Shown here piece by piece: positions 1 to 10,914 of a DNA stretch of 64,000 bases. A program made the position numbers and the translations under genes. Numbering within the stretch: the first letter of the stretch is position 1; each line of letters opens with the position of its first letter. Below the pieces are notes generated by a model, which ran no database searches, had not been told where the DNA came from, and saw only the letters and a program-made list of their open reading frames with translations. This stretch comes from Linanthus parryae (Eukaryota > Streptophyta > Magnoliopsida > Ericales > Polemoniaceae). The DNA lies in NCBI GenBank assembly GCA_023055425.1, contig JALGPY010000001.1:68796691-68860690 (forward strand), read 5' to 3'.

Positions 1-533
1 GGCGCAACTTTGTACCAACTCTTCTACCAGCAAGTAAAGAGCGGGGTGCATCTTTGTCGGTTCCCAGGTGGAGAACAATTTTCCACCATTGTTTCAATCA
101 GGGTGCAACAAGTGAGTGTGTTTATTCCTTGTACACAATCAGCTTCCTACCCCATGAGCTGTTCTCCCATTTGTTCTTCACATCATCAGCCTTCATGGCA
201 TGAAGTTCATCTGGCATCTTGCCATGTCAAGGGTACAAGCAAGAGCCCTATTCTGGTCGAGAACGTCGACGACAGCGTCAAGTTTCGTAGCATTAGTGTT
301 TTTCGTAGGATCGTTCCTTGGGAACGCTTAGATTTTTATTGGAAGCTTTTCCTCGTTGTAAGCTTTGCTTTAAACTGCTATCTAGACAGATAAATTGCCA
401 CATTTGAATTTTATGAAAGTATGTTTTTTCACTTGCTGTTTTGTATACTACAATAGACTGTAACCTTGCGTACTGACTTGCTATACGACAAAACAAACTT
501 TGCGTTTCGCTGCGGTTTAGCCAGATAGTCTTT

Positions 534-780
534 GAATGAATTGCTACCTAGACAGATTGGCTTTGCATCGCATAGGATCATTTTGTTATTGCTGCTATCT
601 AGGCAGATAGGCTTTGGATCACATGGGATCATGTTTTGGTTATTGGTGCTATCGCGGCAGATAGGCTTTGGATCGCATAGGATCATGTTTTGTTATTGCT
701 GCTATCCACGTAGATAGGCTTTAGATCGCATGGGATCATGTTTTTGTTACCGCTGCTATCTGGGCAGATAGGCTTTGAAT
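534..780. repeat. Tandem repeats of about 60 bp in the Tat 3' noncoding region (left arm)
   Basis: About four diverged units of roughly 60 bp share a core in which GCTATC and GATAGGC flank about six variable bases, followed by a segment containing GGATCACATGGGATCATG-like sequence. Each core can fold as a small CTATC/GATAG hairpin. The same array is present in inverted orientation at 6130-6370, and a related larger array lies in the young element at 14862-15530. Confidence 0.75.
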
Positions 781-1016
781 GAATTAGCATATATAAGTAA
801 TATGAACAATTAAGTAAATGGAGAAACAAGGTCATAATTTGATAAAGTTCTCTCATATGGGAGAGTTATTATTATTAAGGCATCCTCATTTGGGAGGAGC
901 ATGAGAACAGATTCCTCATATGGGAGGAAGCAATGTAGAATACACATTAATTGAGTAGTAATAAAACTTATGAATTTAAAAGCAAATAGACAAGGCTAAG
1001 GATAGTACTTCTTAAT

Positions 1017-2170
1017 CTAGCGCATGTTAATTGGACTGAGAGTTGTTGCAGTCCCATGAAGTCTCTGAATGGTGCAGTAACCACTAACGAACACTTCTTT
1101 GACTTCTAACGGTCCTTCCAAGTTAGAAGCGAACTTAGGGTGAGCTGCTTCTCGCATACAGTGATCTGAAGCTCGTAAAACCAGATCCCCAACTGCAAAG
1201 TCCCGGTGTTGAACAGTTTTGTTGTATGCGCGAGCGATCCTTTCTTTGTACCTTGTGTTAGCTCTCTTGGCCTCTTCACGTCTCTCTTCCAGCAGGATAA
1301 GATCGTGGTCACGTTGATTCTCGTACAAAGCATGAAAAGCTATCATTGCAGAGTTAACTTTGATTTCAGTCGGGACAACAGCTTCGGGCCCATAGCATAG
1401 AAGGAAAGGGGAAACTCCTGTGGGAGTTCTCTGCAATGTGCGATATGCCCATAGAGCCACACTTAGGGAGTTTGCCCACTTCTTGTGATCATTGCGACCA
1501 TTTTTATTAGGATCCTCAGCAATGTCTTGTTCGTTGCTTCTGCTTGTCCGTTACCCTTCGGATAATATGGCGTGGAGCACACCTGCCTTATGTTGTACTT
1601 TGCCAGCTTTTCAGTCACTTGTCGATTTACAAAGGGGTTGCAATTTTCAGAGAGAATGGAATTGGGAATCCCCAAGCGATATATGATATTCTCCTGAATG
1701 AAGTTAACAACCGCAAGCGCATTTGCTGTCTTGAGTGGCACCGCTTCCACCCACTTGGTGAATTGCTCAGTTGCAGTTAGGATGAACTGATTCCCATGCA
1801 AGGCCGGTCGAATGGGGCCAATAAAATCCAAGGCCCACGTGTGAAATGGCCAAGGTGTTCCCAATGCATGCAATTCTACAGCATGATCGTGTATAAGGTT
1901 GCCTTTGAACTGACATTCTTGACACCGTTTGACCTTGGTGCGACAATCTGCTTCCATTGTGGACCAGAAATAACCAACAGTGAGGAGTTGTCTGCAAAAC
2001 TTCGCGTATCCTTGGTTCTCTACTTGATGAGACAAATCCATTACTTCATGCGCTTCTTAGCTATCCAAACATCTGAGAAGATTCCCCTCGTGTCCTCTTT
2101 GCAAGAGTATGTTTTCCCTTACAACATATCGGGTTGCCATTCTCTTGAGTTTTTCAGCTTCTACTCCACT
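1017..2170 (-). pseudogene. Broken Ty3/gypsy integrase (left arm)
   Basis: This is the C-terminal part of a Tat-type pol read on the minus strand. Visible in order are the zinc-binding HQVE...CQEC region, the integrase core with WALDFIGPI (first catalytic Asp), an altered second motif LSENC in place of LSDNG, YYPKGNGQAEA (catalytic Glu), and the C-terminal WEGP-like module. The reading frame breaks at about 1461-1470, between KMVA and ALWAYRT, and a nonsense codon follows INMR at 1017, where the young element reads on to a tyrosine-rich end. It cannot encode active integrase. Confidence 0.85.
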
Positions 2171-2173
2171 CGA

Positions 2174-5100
2174 AAGCTTCTACTCCAATGGAAAGAAGTT
2201 ATATCGCATATGAAGGCGCGCGGGGGTACCCCCACCTCAACATGGGGATATCCCTGGGCAAATCAATCAACTTGAACAAGCACCAGAGGAAGACAAGCTG
2301 AAGCCATATTTACCGGAAGAAAAGTTGAAAGAAGCGCCCGAATGCATGGAGGATAAACCAAAACCACAAAAGCAGGAGCTAAAGGAAGTATTCCTAAGCC
2401 CATTTGAAGAGAGAAAGAGGCCTGTGTTCTTGAGTGAGGTCAAAGAAGAGGAAAAGTTGCTAAAGGTGCTCACAGAGTACAAAGATGTGTTCGCCTGGGA
2501 GTATGATGAGATGCCTGTCCTTCATACAGGAGTGACATGCATAGGTTGGATGTTGTCCCCGGGTCCAAGCCGGTAAAACAGAGTGCAAGAAGCTTCAGAC
2601 CAGAGATCAACATGAAGATCAAGGAGGAAATAGTCAAGCTGCTGAGCGCCAAATTCATTGAACCCAACCATCACCCTACTTGGTTGGCCAACATTGTGCA
2701 GTTGTCAAGAAAAATGGGCAGATTCGCATCTGCGTGGATTTCAAAGATCTCAACCGCTTCTGTCCCAAGGAAGACTTCCCATTACCAAACATAGACCTGC
2801 TCATTGACTCTACCGCAGGTCATCGGATGTTCAGTTTCATGGATGGATTCAGCGGGTATAATCAAATTAAGATAGAACCTGAAGATGCGAGGAAAACTGC
2901 GTTCATCACGCCAGTTGGGGTTTTCAACTACACAGTTATGCCCTTTGGATTGAAGAATGCGGGCGCAACTTATCAACGCGCCATGATGGCTCTCTTCGAT
3001 GACATGATGCATCAGGAAGTAGAGTTTTATGTTGATGATTTGGTTATTAAGTCAAGAGAAGAAGCAGATCATCTGGGAGACTTGCGAAAAGTGTTTGAAT
3101 TCTGCAGGAGCTTCCAACTGAAGATGAATCCAATGAAGTGTGCATATGGGGTAACTTCTGGAAAATTATTGGGGTGCGTGATCGACCGCCATGGAATTGA
3201 GCCTGATCCTGCAAAGATTTCAGCTATCACCAGCATGGTGGCACGCCACAACCAAAGTACCTTGAAGAAATTCTTGGGAAAGATTTCCTATCTGCGAAGA
3301 TTTGTGCCAGCAAATGCAGAGCTGACCTTCTGTTTCGATGATCTTCTCAAGAAAAATGCTGTGTATGATTGGACGAGGGAGCATCAAGCCGCATTCGAGA
3401 AGTTGAAGGACTTGTTGACATCACCACGTGTAATGATTGCGCCTCAACTAGGGTCACCACTTTTGCTGTATCTGACGTCGACCAGGAAATCTATAGGAGC
3501 GCTGCTAGCTCAAGAGCATGAGGGGCAGGAAAGACCAATCTATCACATCTCTCGCGTGGTACAGCCGGCCGAGTCCAGGTACACTGACATAGAACGTCAT
3601 TGCCTTGCTTTATTTTCAACATAGGAAAGTTAAAGCATTGTTTCTCCTCTCACAAAGTAGTGGTGATCACAAAGAGTGACCCCATCCGGTTTTTGTTGGG
3701 TCATTCCTCTCCCCGTGGAAGGCTGGCGAAGTGGTACATGACTATCTTGCAGTATGATATCACGTGCGCTCGACCAAATGCAATTAAGTCTCTGGCAGTG
3801 GCAGATTTATTGGCACAGTTCCCAGACAACAATCATGAGCCAATGGTAGAGGAGGATCTAGAAGGACTTGAGATTTATGCGATTAAGACACTATACTGGA
3901 AGCTGCATTTTGATGGGTCATCAACAAGAAAAGGAGGAGGAATTGGTATTGTCCTGACTAAGCCAGATGGAGAAGTCATCCAAATGTCAACGAAGTTGGA
4001 TTTCCAGGTCACCAACAATGAGGCAGAATATGAGGCTCTGATTGCAGGGCTCCTCGCAGCCAAGGCATTGGAAGTAAACAACTTGATGGTCATGGGAGAT
4101 TCGAAGCTCATTGTCAAACGGGCCTCAGGCGAGTATGGCGTGAAGGAGATCAACCTGTTACCTTATAGGACTATGGTTCAGAAGCTGGTACAACAGTTCC
4201 ATGATGTCAAATATGAGCATACTCCTAGAGCTGATAACCGACACGCATATGCTTTAGCCACCTTGGGATCCAAAATCAGTGTCGACAAATGCCCAGCAAG
4301 GATTTTATTGAATTCAGAACAACCCCAGCTCTGGCACAAGAGCTATGCAAGGAGGAGTCTGTTGATGCTGAAGACTCGAGAAGGCCAATACTGCATGCAA
4401 TTGCTGAAGGAACGAGCAAAGAAAATTGGGCATCCACAAAGGGGTACTATGTGCACGATAACTCCATCTAGTTTAAGAGACCAGGAGGAATACTCATGCG
4501 ATGTGTCTCGAGGCAGGAAGGGCATGCACTATTAGAGAAAATCCACCAACACTCCTGTGGAAAAAATGAAGTGTCCATCTATAGGAAAGCTCAGAGATAT
4601 GGGATTCACTAGCCAGAAATGTCAACATATGCTGCATTCATTCAAGAGAACTGCGAGAGTTACGCATTGGTCAAAGATTCCTTAGAAATTGCTGCAATCG
4701 ATGACGACACAGATTGGAGGAAGCCGCTGTTTGACTACTTGACGGAAGGAATTGAACCAACCCAGAGAAAAGAAGCTGAAAACCTCAAGAGAATGGCAAC
4801 TATGGAAAATAGGACACGAGGGGAATCTGCTCAGATGTTTGGATAGCCAAGAAGCGCATGAAGTAATGGATTTATCTCATCAAGTAGAGCACCGAGGAGG
4901 CGCGAAGTTATGCAGACAACTCCTCACTGGTGGTTATTTCTAGCCAACAATGGAAGCATATTTTCGCACCAAGGTCAAAAGGTGTCAAGAATGTCAGTTC
5001 AAAGGCAACCTTGTACACGATCATGCTGTAGACTTGCATGCATTAGGAACACCTTGGCCATTTCACACGTAGGCCTTGGATTTTATTGGCCCCATTCGAC

Positions 5101-5912
5101 CAGCCTTGCATGGGAATCAGTTCATCCTGACCGCAACTGAGCAAGTCACCAAGTGGGTGGAAGCGGTGCCACTCAAGACAGCAAACGCGCTTGCGGTTGT
5201 TAACTTCATTCAGGAGAATATCATATATCGCTTGGGGATTCCCAATTCCATTCTCTCTGAAAATGGCACCCCCTTTGTAAATCGACAAGTGACTGCGAAG
5301 CTGGCAGAGTACAACATAAGGCACGTGTGCTACACGCCATATTATCCGAAGGTTAAAAGACAAGCAGAAGCAACAAACAAGACATTGTTGAGGATCCTAA
5401 GGAAAATGGTCGCAGATGATCACAAGAAGTGGGCAAACTCCCTAAGTCTTACTCTATGGGCATATCGCACATCGCCGAGAACTCCCACACGAGTTTCCCC
5501 TTTCCATCTATGCTATGGGCCCGAAGCTGTTGTCCCAACTGAAATCAAAGTTAACTCTGCAATGATAGCTTTTCATGCTTTGTAAGAGAATCAACGAGAC
5601 CACGATCTTATCCTGCTGGAAGAAAGACGTGAAGAGGCCAAGAGAGCTAACACAAGATACAAAGATAGGATAGCTCGCGCATACAACAAAACTGTTCAAC
5701 ACCGGGACTTTGCAGTTGGGGATCTGGTTTTACGAGCTTCAGATCAGTGTATGCGAGAAGCAGCTCACCCTAAGTTCGCTTCTAACTGGGAAGGACCATT
5801 AGAAGTCAAAGAAGTGTTCGATAGTGGTTATTGCACCATTCAAAGACTTCATGGGACTGCAACAACTCCGAGTCCAATTAACATGCGCTGGATTAAGAAT
5901 TACTATCCTTAG
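2174..5912 (+). pseudogene. Degenerate Tat pol (RT-RNase H-aRNase H-integrase)
   Basis: It aligns throughout with the pol of the young element at 10865-14640. Visible parts are the gag-pro tail and conserved TGA (2202-2204), reverse transcriptase with CVDF and FYVDD, a first degenerate RNase H, the Tat-specific second RNase H (FDGS, NEAEYEA, GDSKL), and integrase ending in YYP-stop. Single-base losses break the frame near 2536, 2701, 3613 and 4305, and several stops occur near 4600-5075 and at 5583. In the second RNase H the motif reads NRHAYAL where the young copy has NRHADAL, so a catalytic Asp is lost. The integrase reads LSENG and YYPKVKRQAEA. It is a non-functional relic. Confidence 0.9.
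2220..2236 (+). other. GC-rich inverted repeat just after the gag-pol UGA
   Basis: A perfect GGGGGTACCCCC palindrome lies about 20 bases after the in-frame TGA separating gag-pro from pol. The young element keeps a GC-rich stretch here but pairs less well. It could be an RNA hairpin affecting termination, but it may be fortuitous. Confidence 0.35.
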
Positions 5913-6129
5913 CCTTGTCTATTTGCTTTTCAATTCATAAGTTTTATTACTACTCAATTCATGTGTATTCTACGTTGCTTCCTACCATATGAGGAATTTG
6001 TTCTCATGCTCCTCCCAAATGAGGATGCCTTAATAATAATAAATCTCCCATATGAGAGAAATTTATCAAATTATTGCCTTGTTGCTCCATTTACTTAATT
6101 GTTCATATTAATTATATATGCTAATTCAT

Positions 6130-6370
6130 TCAAAGCCTATCTGCCCAAATAGCAGCGGTAACAAAAACATGATCCCATGCGATCCAAAGACTATCTACGT
6201 AGATAGCAGCAATAACAAAACATGATCCTATGCGATCCAAAGCCTATCTGCCGAGATAGCAGCAATAACCAAAACATGATCCCATGTGATCCAAAGCCTA
6301 TCTGCCAAGATAGCAGCAATAACAAAATGATCCCAAGCGATGCAAAGCCTATCTGTCTAGGTAGCAATTC
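6130..6370. repeat. Tandem repeats of about 60 bp in the old Tat 3' region
   Basis: About four diverged units with the core CCTATCTGCC..GATAGCAGC followed by an AACA-rich linker and ATGATCCCATGCGATCCAAAG. This is the inverted counterpart of 534-780. The core forms CTATC/GATAG stems. Confidence 0.75.
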
Positions 6371-7173
6371 ATTCAAAGACTATCTGGCTAAACCGCAGTG
6401 AAACGCAAAGTTTGTTTTGTCGTATAGCAAGTCAGTACGCGAGGTTACAGTCTATTGTAGTAGACAAAACAGCAAGTGAAAAAGCATACTTTCATAACAG
6501 TCAAATGTGGCAATTTATCTGTCTAGATAGCAGTTTAAAGCAAAGCTTACAACGAGGAAAAGCTTCCAATAAAAAATCTACGCGTTCCCAAGGAACGATC
6601 CTACGAAAAACACTAAAGATACGAAACTTGACGCTGTCGTCGACGTTCTCGACCAGAATAGGGCTCTTGCTTGTACCATTGACATGGCAAGATGCCAGAT
6701 GAACTTCATGCCATGAAGGCTGATGATGTGAAGAAAAAATGGGAGAACAGCTCATGGGGTAGGAAGCTGATTGTGTACAAGGAATAAACACACTCACTTG
6801 TTACACCCTGATTGAAACAATGGTGGCAAATTGTTCTCCGCCAGAAACCGACAAAGATGCACACCGATCTTTACTTGCTGGTAGAAGAGTTGGTACAAAG
6901 TTGCGCCTTGCCGGAAAGTCACCGGAGATGACCCCTGCAAACATAATAAAGAAGAAAATATCTTTGTTCCAACGGAAAAGCTTACACAATTGGTATTCGG
7001 AAAGAACAGGCGAATCAGGGGACTTTCCGGCGAAGTCCTTGGGAACCATTTCTATAGCACAACACACAAATTCAAGCTTGGAAGACCAGAGCTGATACGG
7101 ATCAAAGATGGTCAAAGAGCAATGAAAAGAGTCTTGAGGAATCACTGGAGATTACATTTAGCAAGAAAAGGGG

Positions 7174-7181
7174 TTTATATA
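7174..7181 (-). promoter_or_regulatory. TATA-like box on the antisense strand (old Tat)
   Basis: Minus-strand CTATATAAACCCC is a good plant TATA consensus. The same box occurs in the young element at 16581-16588. In both copies, sequence resembling CAGAATTATGTTTGCAG (a splice-acceptor-like end) lies 200-260 bases downstream on the minus strand. This suggests a conserved antisense transcription start, but no transcript data are available. Confidence 0.35.
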
Positions 7182-7503
7182 GGACTCAGAGGAGACTCTT
7201 TAGTTTCCTGGCCGAGTCAACAACGCCTCGGAAACAAGCAAGAATCAATGACCCTATTAAAGACTACGACGATACAGTAGCACGCCTTATTTAATGACCC
7301 TAGGTCATGATGAGGGCGGGGCCCACTGCGTAAGAAGCACGCCTTATTCAATACTATGGCGGCACGATAATCCAAGTAATTATGGCAAAACATGATGCGA
7401 TAATCATTGCAGCATCGAAATGTGAAAGGAGATCATTCAGAAAACAAGAAGCCAACATAGAGTTCAAATTTTTGAAAAAATAGCATTACAGCGCATACAA
7501 CTT

Positions 7504-7621
7504 TTAAAACAAATCCTTGTCTAAGGGATCTTCTGGTGATAAAAAGAGCGAAGTCTTCTCCGTCTTGGCAACGTCTTGCTTCAACTTTTCAAAACTAGCC
7601 TTCATCGCATGGAAAGCTAGG
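7504..7621 (-). pseudogene. 3' end of the antisense PMD-like gene of the old Tat element
   Basis: The minus strand reads AFHAMKASFEKLKQDVAK and then a stop at 7504-7506. It matches in position and character the coiled-coil C-terminus of the intact antisense gene at 17002-17465. The preceding part lies beyond the inserted young element, from 22659 upward. Joining across the CTAGG duplication leaves a one-base frame offset, so the gene was probably already broken before the insertion. Confidence 0.7.
7617..7621. repeat. Target-site duplication CTAGG, left copy
   Basis: CTAGG immediately precedes the 5' LTR and is repeated at 22654-22658 directly after the 3' LTR. Five bases is the usual size for Ty3/gypsy integration. 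Confidence 0.92.
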
Positions 7622-8249
7622 TGTAGATAGTGCTTTCTGAGCTGACAGATCTTGGCCACGTGGCAACCATCCAGCACACCATATTGTGCTCCACACACAC
7701 TGGATCACCAGCCGTGCTGATCCATGTGGGGGCTGCGAGACAGGGCCCTCGCATACCACTGCACGGGACTTGTAGGGACTTAGTGGTTTGGAGGCTAGAG
7801 TAAGTCCTGTCGCGTGCGAGCCAAGCCCGCACGCGACCTTTAGTAACTGCTTTTGAGAGATTTATGGCACGAGCTCCATAAACCCGGTCAATCCGGTCAA
7901 ACCCGGTCAACCCCATAACGGTTCCGGTATTCGCGCATAACGTGCTGTAACGGTCCCTATATATGCGGACGAACGTGCCGTTGTGGTTAAGCTAATTAAG
8001 CCGCCATTGATGGGCGCATTAACCACACTGCAACGGTCACATTCTCCGTTATATATAGGACGTTAACCTTTCCATACAAAGGAGAACACACTTGCCATAC
8101 GCGGAAGCTCTGCCAAACCTCTGTCTCTCTCTCAGACATTACTACTGCCTTACTCTCTCCCTACACACAACCCAACTCTTCCTGTGCCATCTCCGATCCT
8201 CTACATACGGTGTACACGGAGGTCTCCCCGCCGGAATCTCTTGTGCACA
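7622..8249 (+). repeat. 5' LTR of the young Tat element
   Basis: 628 bp, from TGTAGATAGTGC to TTGTGCACA, with the standard TG...CA ends. It matches 22026-22653 base for base except one position. Two TATA-like sites are present, TATATATG near 7952 and TATATATA at 8050-8057; the second is well placed to drive the genomic RNA. Confidence 0.95.
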
Positions 8250-8252
8250 TTT

Positions 8253-8269
8253 TGGTGAACCCGACGTGA
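8253..8269 (+). other. Putative tRNA primer-binding site
   Basis: TGGTGAACCCGACGTGA begins three bases after the LTR end, the expected position for minus-strand priming. It starts with TGG, complementary to a tRNA CCA end. I cannot assign the cognate tRNA with certainty from memory. Confidence 0.6.
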
Positions 8270-8289
8270 AGTTACTAACAAAAGCAACC

Positions 8290-10902
8290 ATGTCTCAGGA
8301 GGATGATATCAGCAACAGATCGCCTTCCACCGAAGCTGCCTCGGGAGAGGAGACCCGCCATACTCCTACGACCCCCGGCGAGGCACCGACGCTAGAATCC
8401 TTGGACGCTACTGTCCAAAGTCAGGCGAAAGCTCTCAAAGCTCAGTCTGCGCAACTAGAACGGATCTTGGCCGTTCTGGGCACCCTTGCGCCAAATCCTT
8501 CACCGGCCACCGCCGTCCCTCAAGGAGGAGGAGCCCCTACCGCTCCAGGACTGGGAGTGTCAACCACACCTCCCAATCCTAATCTGCAGACTCCACCGGC
8601 GACTACGCAGCTGCCTTCAATTCAGGGGTCAACAGCTCAGATGTTGCCTCTCACTGCTCACACTCCTCAGCTTCCGGCCTTGGCATCTAACCCGGCTTGG
8701 CAGTACCCCTTGCCTCCTCCAACGGCGATCTGGGGCAATGCAAGCAGCCAATATGTCCCCAATCCTCCGGCGGCGTATGTGTCGCCTCTCCTTGCGGCAA
8801 CCCCTCCTTCTGCTACCGAGGGGAGCATTCCAGAATGCATGACGTCTCTGCAGAAGCGCATGGACACCATTCTGGCTCACCAATCATTCGCGGATACCAT
8901 TATCCCGAAGCTAGACAACGATCCACCCATCCCGCGGGAGATCTATCTCATGCCTAACCCGGTGGGGTATAAGGCTCCTAAATGGGACAAGTTCGAGGAT
9001 GTCAACGGGAACGCTCATGAGCATGTCATGCGTTTCATCGATGTCATGGGGCCATACGGAGCTGATCCCAAATTACTGATGCGAGAGTTCCCAAAATCTT
9101 TGGGGACTGTAGCGTACAAGTGGTACCGAACGTTGGAAGCCGGATCCGTGAAGACTTGGGACGACATGGTCCAGAAGTTCTATACCAAGTTCTTCCAGAT
9201 GGAAGAAAAGGTGACAATGATCCACCTCTCGCAGATGTATCAGAAGCGCGAGGAGGACGGGATCACTTTCATCAAGAAATTCAGAGCGAAGTCCTTGGAG
9301 TGCAAAGATCCAATGCTCGAAAGCCGGCTCGTAGAGATATGCCTGCAGTGCATGCGAGACGAATACAAAGGTATGCTCATCAATCTGCAAACACCTACGT
9401 TTTCAAAGCTCATCGAATGCACCAAGAACATCGAGCCTATAGTAGAGAGGCAGAAAAAGAAGAACGCCCCAGAGCGATCTTCGAGCGGCACTACCTACAA
9501 AATCGGGAGGTTCAGTTACAAGAGGGGACGCGAAGCTGAGGTCAATACAGTTTCACCCCAGAAGCAAGCGAAGGTTGTGAACTTTGACGTACCACCTCTG
9601 CCATGTTCGGTAGAGGAGGCGAGCAACCTCTGCAGGCAATGGCGCAAGGACGGTTTCCTACCGCGGCTCGAGAAGGTACCCTCCAAGGAGATGGTGAGGG
9701 ACCCGAAGTGGTGCGAGTACCACGGCAAGGTCATGCATCCTACAGCGGAATGTAAGAAGATCAGGATTGTGTTCAATCAAAAGATGAAGAACGGCGAGCT
9801 GATCGTCAGCGATCACAGGAAGGATGTGCGCAACAATCCACTTCCTGCCCATGCGGAGCAAGACTCGAAAGGAAAAGAGGTCACCATGATCTCGATTGTG
9901 GACTTGGAAGAAGTCGCAGAGGATGGTCTACCCATCATTGCTGAAGTCCATGAAGACGAAGACTACAGCATGGACACAGAGGATGAACGTGCCGATCGGA
10001 TGAAGGGGTCACACGGCTTCAGCAGATTCTTCGACGAGATGAATTTCTCGGAGAAATGCCGGACAGAAATGACGAAAGCAATCTTAAGGATAGCAGAGGA
10101 CTATGAGGAGGATCTTGTAGTCTCTAACGGGAAAGTCATCAGGGCGTCTCGCTCTACAGGAAAGATTATGACCTTTTCTGCCAGCGACAAAAAGACAGAT
10201 GCGAGCCACCAGAGGCCTCTGTATGTGACAGCCATCATCAATGGTGTCGAGTTCAAACGAGCATTTGTAGACGGGGGAGCAGCGGTCAACGTCGTTTCGC
10301 TCCACACACTGAAGCTGGCAGGGATCCCCGAGCACAAGATTGTCAGGCGTCCATCTACGCTAATGGGGTTTGGAAGCGACTCTAGGATGACGATCGGATG
10401 GATCCGCCTGGGCGTTCAGATTGGCAAAATCAAGTGCTCAGCAAAGTTCTATGTCATAGATGCGAACACTACGTATCACATGATCATAGGTCGAGCCTGG
10501 ATTCATCGCTTTGACGCGGTCCCTTCAACAGCTCACCAGGTCATGAAAGCTATCTGGAACGACAGAATAGTCGAGATACCGGCTTCGACAAATCCATTCA
10601 ACTTGGATGAAGCACATCTCAGCGAGGCGGTGTGGTTCACCGAGATGGAGGACGAGCAAACACCGGGACAATTCAACCCTACTCCTTTACCTCTATGGGA
10701 GGATATCAAGGATCAGTCACCAGCGGGAGTAATGGTGACAAGGGAAGATGCCAAGGAAAAGCCGCCCACACGCGAAGAGGCGCCACGGATCGCGTACCAG
10801 CGAAAGAGTGTGTATACACTAAAGCGAATTGCAAAGCATGACCCCGAAGGCAAGGAGATAGAGAGTTTCTACGCCAACGGGAAGAAGTGCTATCGCATAT
10901 GA
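8290..10902 (+). CDS. Gag-protease polyprotein of the young Tat element
   Basis: An 870-residue open frame. The frame is open from 8092, but that part lies in the LTR, so I take the ATG at 8290 just after the primer site. Residues 1-230 are Pro/Ser/Thr-rich and low complexity. The capsid-like retrotransposon gag domain spans about 255-385 (KWYRTL...FYTKFF...LSQMYQ). A CEYHGKVMHPTAEC zinc-knuckle-like motif is at 475-488. A retroviral-type aspartic protease follows, with active-site motif FVDGGAAVN at about 659-667 and IIGRAWI later. The motif has Gly where DTG or DSG is usual. Gag forms the particle that packages element RNA and the protease matures it. The frame ends in TGA, after which pol continues in the same frame. 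The frame is intact. Confidence 0.92.
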   Translation: MSQEDDISNRSPSTEAASGEETRHTPTTPGEAPTLESLDATVQSQAKALKAQSAQLERILAVLGTLAPNPSPATAVPQGGGAPTAPGLGVSTTPPNPNLQTPPATTQLPSIQGSTAQMLPLTAHTPQLPALASNPAWQYPLPPPTAIWGNASSQYVPNPPAAYVSPLLAATPPSATEGSIPECMTSLQKRMDTILAHQSFADTIIPKLDNDPPIPREIYLMPNPVGYKAPKWDKFEDVNGNAHEHVMRFIDVMGPYGADPKLLMREFPKSLGTVAYKWYRTLEAGSVKTWDDMVQKFYTKFFQMEEKVTMIHLSQMYQKREEDGITFIKKFRAKSLECKDPMLESRLVEICLQCMRDEYKGMLINLQTPTFSKLIECTKNIEPIVERQKKKNAPERSSSGTTYKIGRFSYKRGREAEVNTVSPQKQAKVVNFDVPPLPCSVEEASNLCRQWRKDGFLPRLEKVPSKEMVRDPKWCEYHGKVMHPTAECKKIRIVFNQKMKNGELIVSDHRKDVRNNPLPAHAEQDSKGKEVTMISIVDLEEVAEDGLPIIAEVHEDEDYSMDTEDERADRMKGSHGFSRFFDEMNFSEKCRTEMTKAILRIAEDYEEDLVVSNGKVIRASRSTGKIMTFSASDKKTDASHQRPLYVTAIINGVEFKRAFVDGGAAVNVVSLHTLKLAGIPEHKIVRRPSTLMGFGSDSRMTIGWIRLGVQIGKIKCSAKFYVIDANTTYHMIIGRAWIHRFDAVPSTAHQVMKAIWNDRIVEIPASTNPFNLDEAHLSEAVWFTEMEDEQTPGQFNPTPLPLWEDIKDQSPAGVMVTREDAKEKPPTREEAPRIAYQRKSVYTLKRIAKHDPEGKEIESFYANGKKCYRI

Positions 10903-10914
10903 AGGTGCGCGGGG
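10900..10914 (+). other. In-frame UGA between gag-pro and pol
   Basis: The gag frame reads TAT CGC ATA TGA AGG and then stays in the same frame through four codons to the ATG at 10915 and the rest of pol. The older element has the same TGA at 2202-2204 with the same surrounding codons. A stop kept in the same place in two diverged copies, with the frame held on both sides, suggests stop readthrough or re-initiation at the nearby ATG. Confidence 0.6.

Larger units (their letters stand above)
1..2173 (-). mobile_element. Inverted fragment of a Tat-lineage Ty3/gypsy element (left arm)
   Basis: This segment is the reverse complement of the integrase and 3' noncoding part of the Tat element to its right (about 4755-6905), at roughly 95% identity by eye. 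The match ends at about 2173, where plus-strand sequence from the gag end begins. The arm runs off the left window edge, so its outer boundary is unknown. It may be an inverted second copy or a rearranged piece of the same element. It contains a broken integrase (1017-2170) and the tandem repeats seen in the right arm. Confidence 0.8.
5913..7503 (+). other. 3' noncoding region of the old Tat element
   Basis: Between the pol stop and the antisense gene end I see no convincing plus-strand gene. The region holds three short inverted-repeat motifs built on CTCATATGGGAG (about 5985-6055), the tandem array at 6130-6370, the far end of the inverted-repeat match (about 6905), and a minus-strand TATA-like box at 7174-7181. 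The stretch 6930-7190 resembles 16320-16600 of the young element. Confidence 0.6.
2174..7621 (+). mobile_element. Old Tat-lineage element, part 1 (gag end, pol, 3' noncoding)
   Basis: Plus-strand Tat element sequence starting abruptly in the last codons of gag-pro at about 2174. It covers pol (to 5912), a 3' noncoding region with tandem repeats, and the end of an antisense gene, and is interrupted at 7621 by a younger Tat element. Its continuation is 22654-28560, ending in a 615-bp LTR. The 5' LTR and most of gag are absent. The two parts are joined by the CTAGG target duplication, and the antisense coding sequence continues across it. Several frameshifts in pol show that it is old. Confidence 0.85.

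Noticed and set aside
8092..8289. N-terminal extension of Gag
   Set aside because: The frame is open but lies in the LTR and primer site, upstream of the ATG at 8290.
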